In this document: in pieces, positions 5,079 to 5,865 of the stretch
Layout: each line of letters begins with the position of its first letter
How positions within the stretch are numbered: position 1 is the stretch's first letter
DNA from: Clostridia bacterium
Lineage (GTDB): Bacteria; Bacillota_A; Clostridia; Oscillospirales; CAG-272
Assembly: GCA_017462125.1 (NCBI GenBank)
Contig: JAFTRQ010000052.1
Span: 1-5,865, forward strand
DNA: 5,865 bases
Reading direction: 5' to 3'
Notes under the pieces: model-generated
Told to the model about the DNA's origin: nothing
The model's database searches: none
What the model saw: only the letters and a program-made list of their open reading frames with translations
Position numbers and translations under genes: made by a program

Positions 5079-5865
5079 TTACTCTCCGATGAAATAAGTG
5101 CCTACACGTGCGGTAGTTTTGAACGAGTCCGTGGTGCACATTTGGTCACCATTTATAGTGTTGTGAATGACTCGCCCTCTCGGATATTTTTCGCGGAGCT
5201 TCTCCGAGCCACCGTTACTGTCTCCGGTGTTGTCAGAAACGTAATAAATGGTGGTGTTGTCCTTTACGGCAAATATCTCTTCCGCCTGTGCAAGTTTTCC
5301 GTGGTGTGGCAACTGAATAGCAGAGTGGGATTTCACAGTGCTTTCAATAGCTTTGAAACTACTGTCTCCAGTGAGAAGAAGTTTTTTGCCCGAACCAAAA
5401 TCAACAGAAAGCTGAGTGCTTACAGCATTAACGATTGTTTCTTTGTCGATATCATCGCTTTCTCTGCCGCCAATGCGTTTTGCCACGGCTTCCAACGAAT
5501 ACTCTTTATCAGGGCCCGGAATGGTAATGCCTGTTGCAACTTTCGTATCGGTGAAGATATCCTTCAGCGTAACCTCTCCCGAAAGGGAGTAAATATTGCT
5601 GTAAATCTCTTCGATGCTTTTGGCAATAGAGTCGCGGGTACGGCGTTTATCATTGATTCTGTCCAACAGCTCGTCCTTGTACTTCAACAGCAGGAGTGTG
5701 TAGACCTCAGAGAGAACGCCTTGTTCGATGAGGTACGGAATACCGTCAAAATGGTCTGCGTCGTTGTGCGAGAGAACCAATTTCGCTTTTTCGTAGGAAT
5801 TGGCTTCCATATAATCTACAACGCGCATTGCGTGTTCTTCGCAACCGCAATCAAAAATCACAAGC
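5079..5865 (-). CDS. ComEC/Rec2-type metallo-beta-lactamase-fold hydrolase (5' truncated by window edge)
   Basis: The frame is open to the right edge. The first visible residues, LVIFDCG, correspond to the strand that usually sits about 20-30 residues into this family, so only a short N-terminal piece is missing. The GTG at 5861 is an internal Val, not a start. Counting that Val as 1, the metal-binding motif is SHNDADHFDG (31-40: H32, D34, D36, H37). LLLTGDSS supplies D166, and LPHHGK supplies H186/H187. This is the HxDxDH ... D ... PHHG pattern of the ComEC C-terminal domain and its stand-alone relatives, which act as hydrolases, probably on phosphodiesters or nucleic acid. A charged helical segment (about 50-105) is inserted between the first motif and the rest. 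There is no membrane segment, so this is not full ComEC. It is the first visible gene of the minus-strand cluster. The substrate cannot be told from sequence. Confidence 0.92.
   Translation of the reverse strand, partial: LVIFDCGCEEHAMRVVDYMEANSYEKAKLVLSHNDADHFDGIPYLIEQGVLSEVYTLLLLKYKDELLDRINDKRRTRDSIAKSIEEIYSNIYSLSGEVTLKDIFTDTKVATGITIPGPDKEYSLEAVAKRIGGRESDDIDKETIVNAVSTQLSVDFGSGKKLLLTGDSSFKAIESTVKSHSAIQLPHHGKLAQAEEIFAVKDNTTIYYVSDNTGDSNGGSEKLREKYPRGRVIHNTINGDQMCTTDSFKTTARVGTYFIGE
5082..5087 (-). promoter_or_regulatory. Ribosome binding site deciding the start of the His-Cys protein
   Basis: On the minus strand GGAGAG lies 5 bases before the ATG at 5076, inside the last codons of the MBL gene. 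This supports the short start and close coupling of the two genes. Confidence 0.75.

Noticed and set aside
5077..5139. N-terminal extension of the His-Cys protein to the ATG at 5139
   Set aside because: It would overlap the MBL coding sequence, the added residues are unlike the rest of the protein, and the ATG at 5076 has a well placed ribosome binding site.
5750..5770. Second His of the HxHxDH motif replaced by Asp in the MBL protein, suggesting a dead enzyme
   Set aside because: HxDxDH is a common form in ComEC/Rec2-type members, and the later Asp and PHHG motifs are intact.
1..5865. CRISPR array, tRNA, rRNA or insertion sequence
   Set aside because: No regularly spaced repeats, tRNA-like cloverleaf, rRNA sequence, transposase frame or terminal inverted repeats were seen on either strand by reading.

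Overview
The window looks like a chromosomal segment from a low-to-mid GC Firmicute, most probably a gut-type clostridium. The reasons are the strong AGGAGG-type ribosome binding sites, tight gene spacing, a perfect vegetative TTGACA-N17-TATAAT promoter, and the gene content (YyaL-like protein, DUF421 protein, a DUF6774-like small protein, an AAA_14/DUF4143 ATPase). This is inference from sequence character; no rRNA or other phylogenetic marker is present.

Plus strand, 1-2491. The C-terminal part of a YyaL/SSP411-type thioredoxin-domain protein enters from the left edge. A 44-residue, highly charged peptide gene follows, ending in RRDGPGGN and preceded by a good ribosome binding site. A perfect 10-bp hairpin separates these from a likely operon of three genes: a DUF421 (YetF-like) membrane protein, a single-domain cupin, and a 58-residue DUF6774-like protein. 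The operon ends in a terminator whose stem contains the last stop codon. The cupin's ribosome binding site can be drawn into a small hairpin.

Plus strand, 2492-3936. An AT-rich intergenic region of about 140 bases carries a nested inverted repeat and a perfect consensus promoter. These drive one gene, an ATPase of the AAA_14 plus DUF4143 family with a PD-(D/E)xK-like C-terminal end. A perfect 12-bp bidirectional terminator closes it.

Minus strand, 5865-3940. Three tightly packed genes run leftward from the right edge: a ComEC/Rec2-type metallo-beta-lactamase-fold hydrolase (5' end outside the window); a 144-residue protein with GHTG and TSCMG motifs that resemble a minimal caspase/separase-type His-Cys dyad; and a 230-residue protein with four predicted membrane segments. 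The gaps are 2 and 9 bases, and each downstream gene has its own ribosome binding site, so they are very probably co-expressed. The membrane gene is visibly more AT-rich than the genes to its left. This trio is the best candidate here for an undescribed system, possibly a defence or stress-response module with enzyme, protease-like and membrane parts. That function is inference only. The middle gene also holds a perfect 11-bp inverted repeat with a 5-base loop inside its coding sequence.
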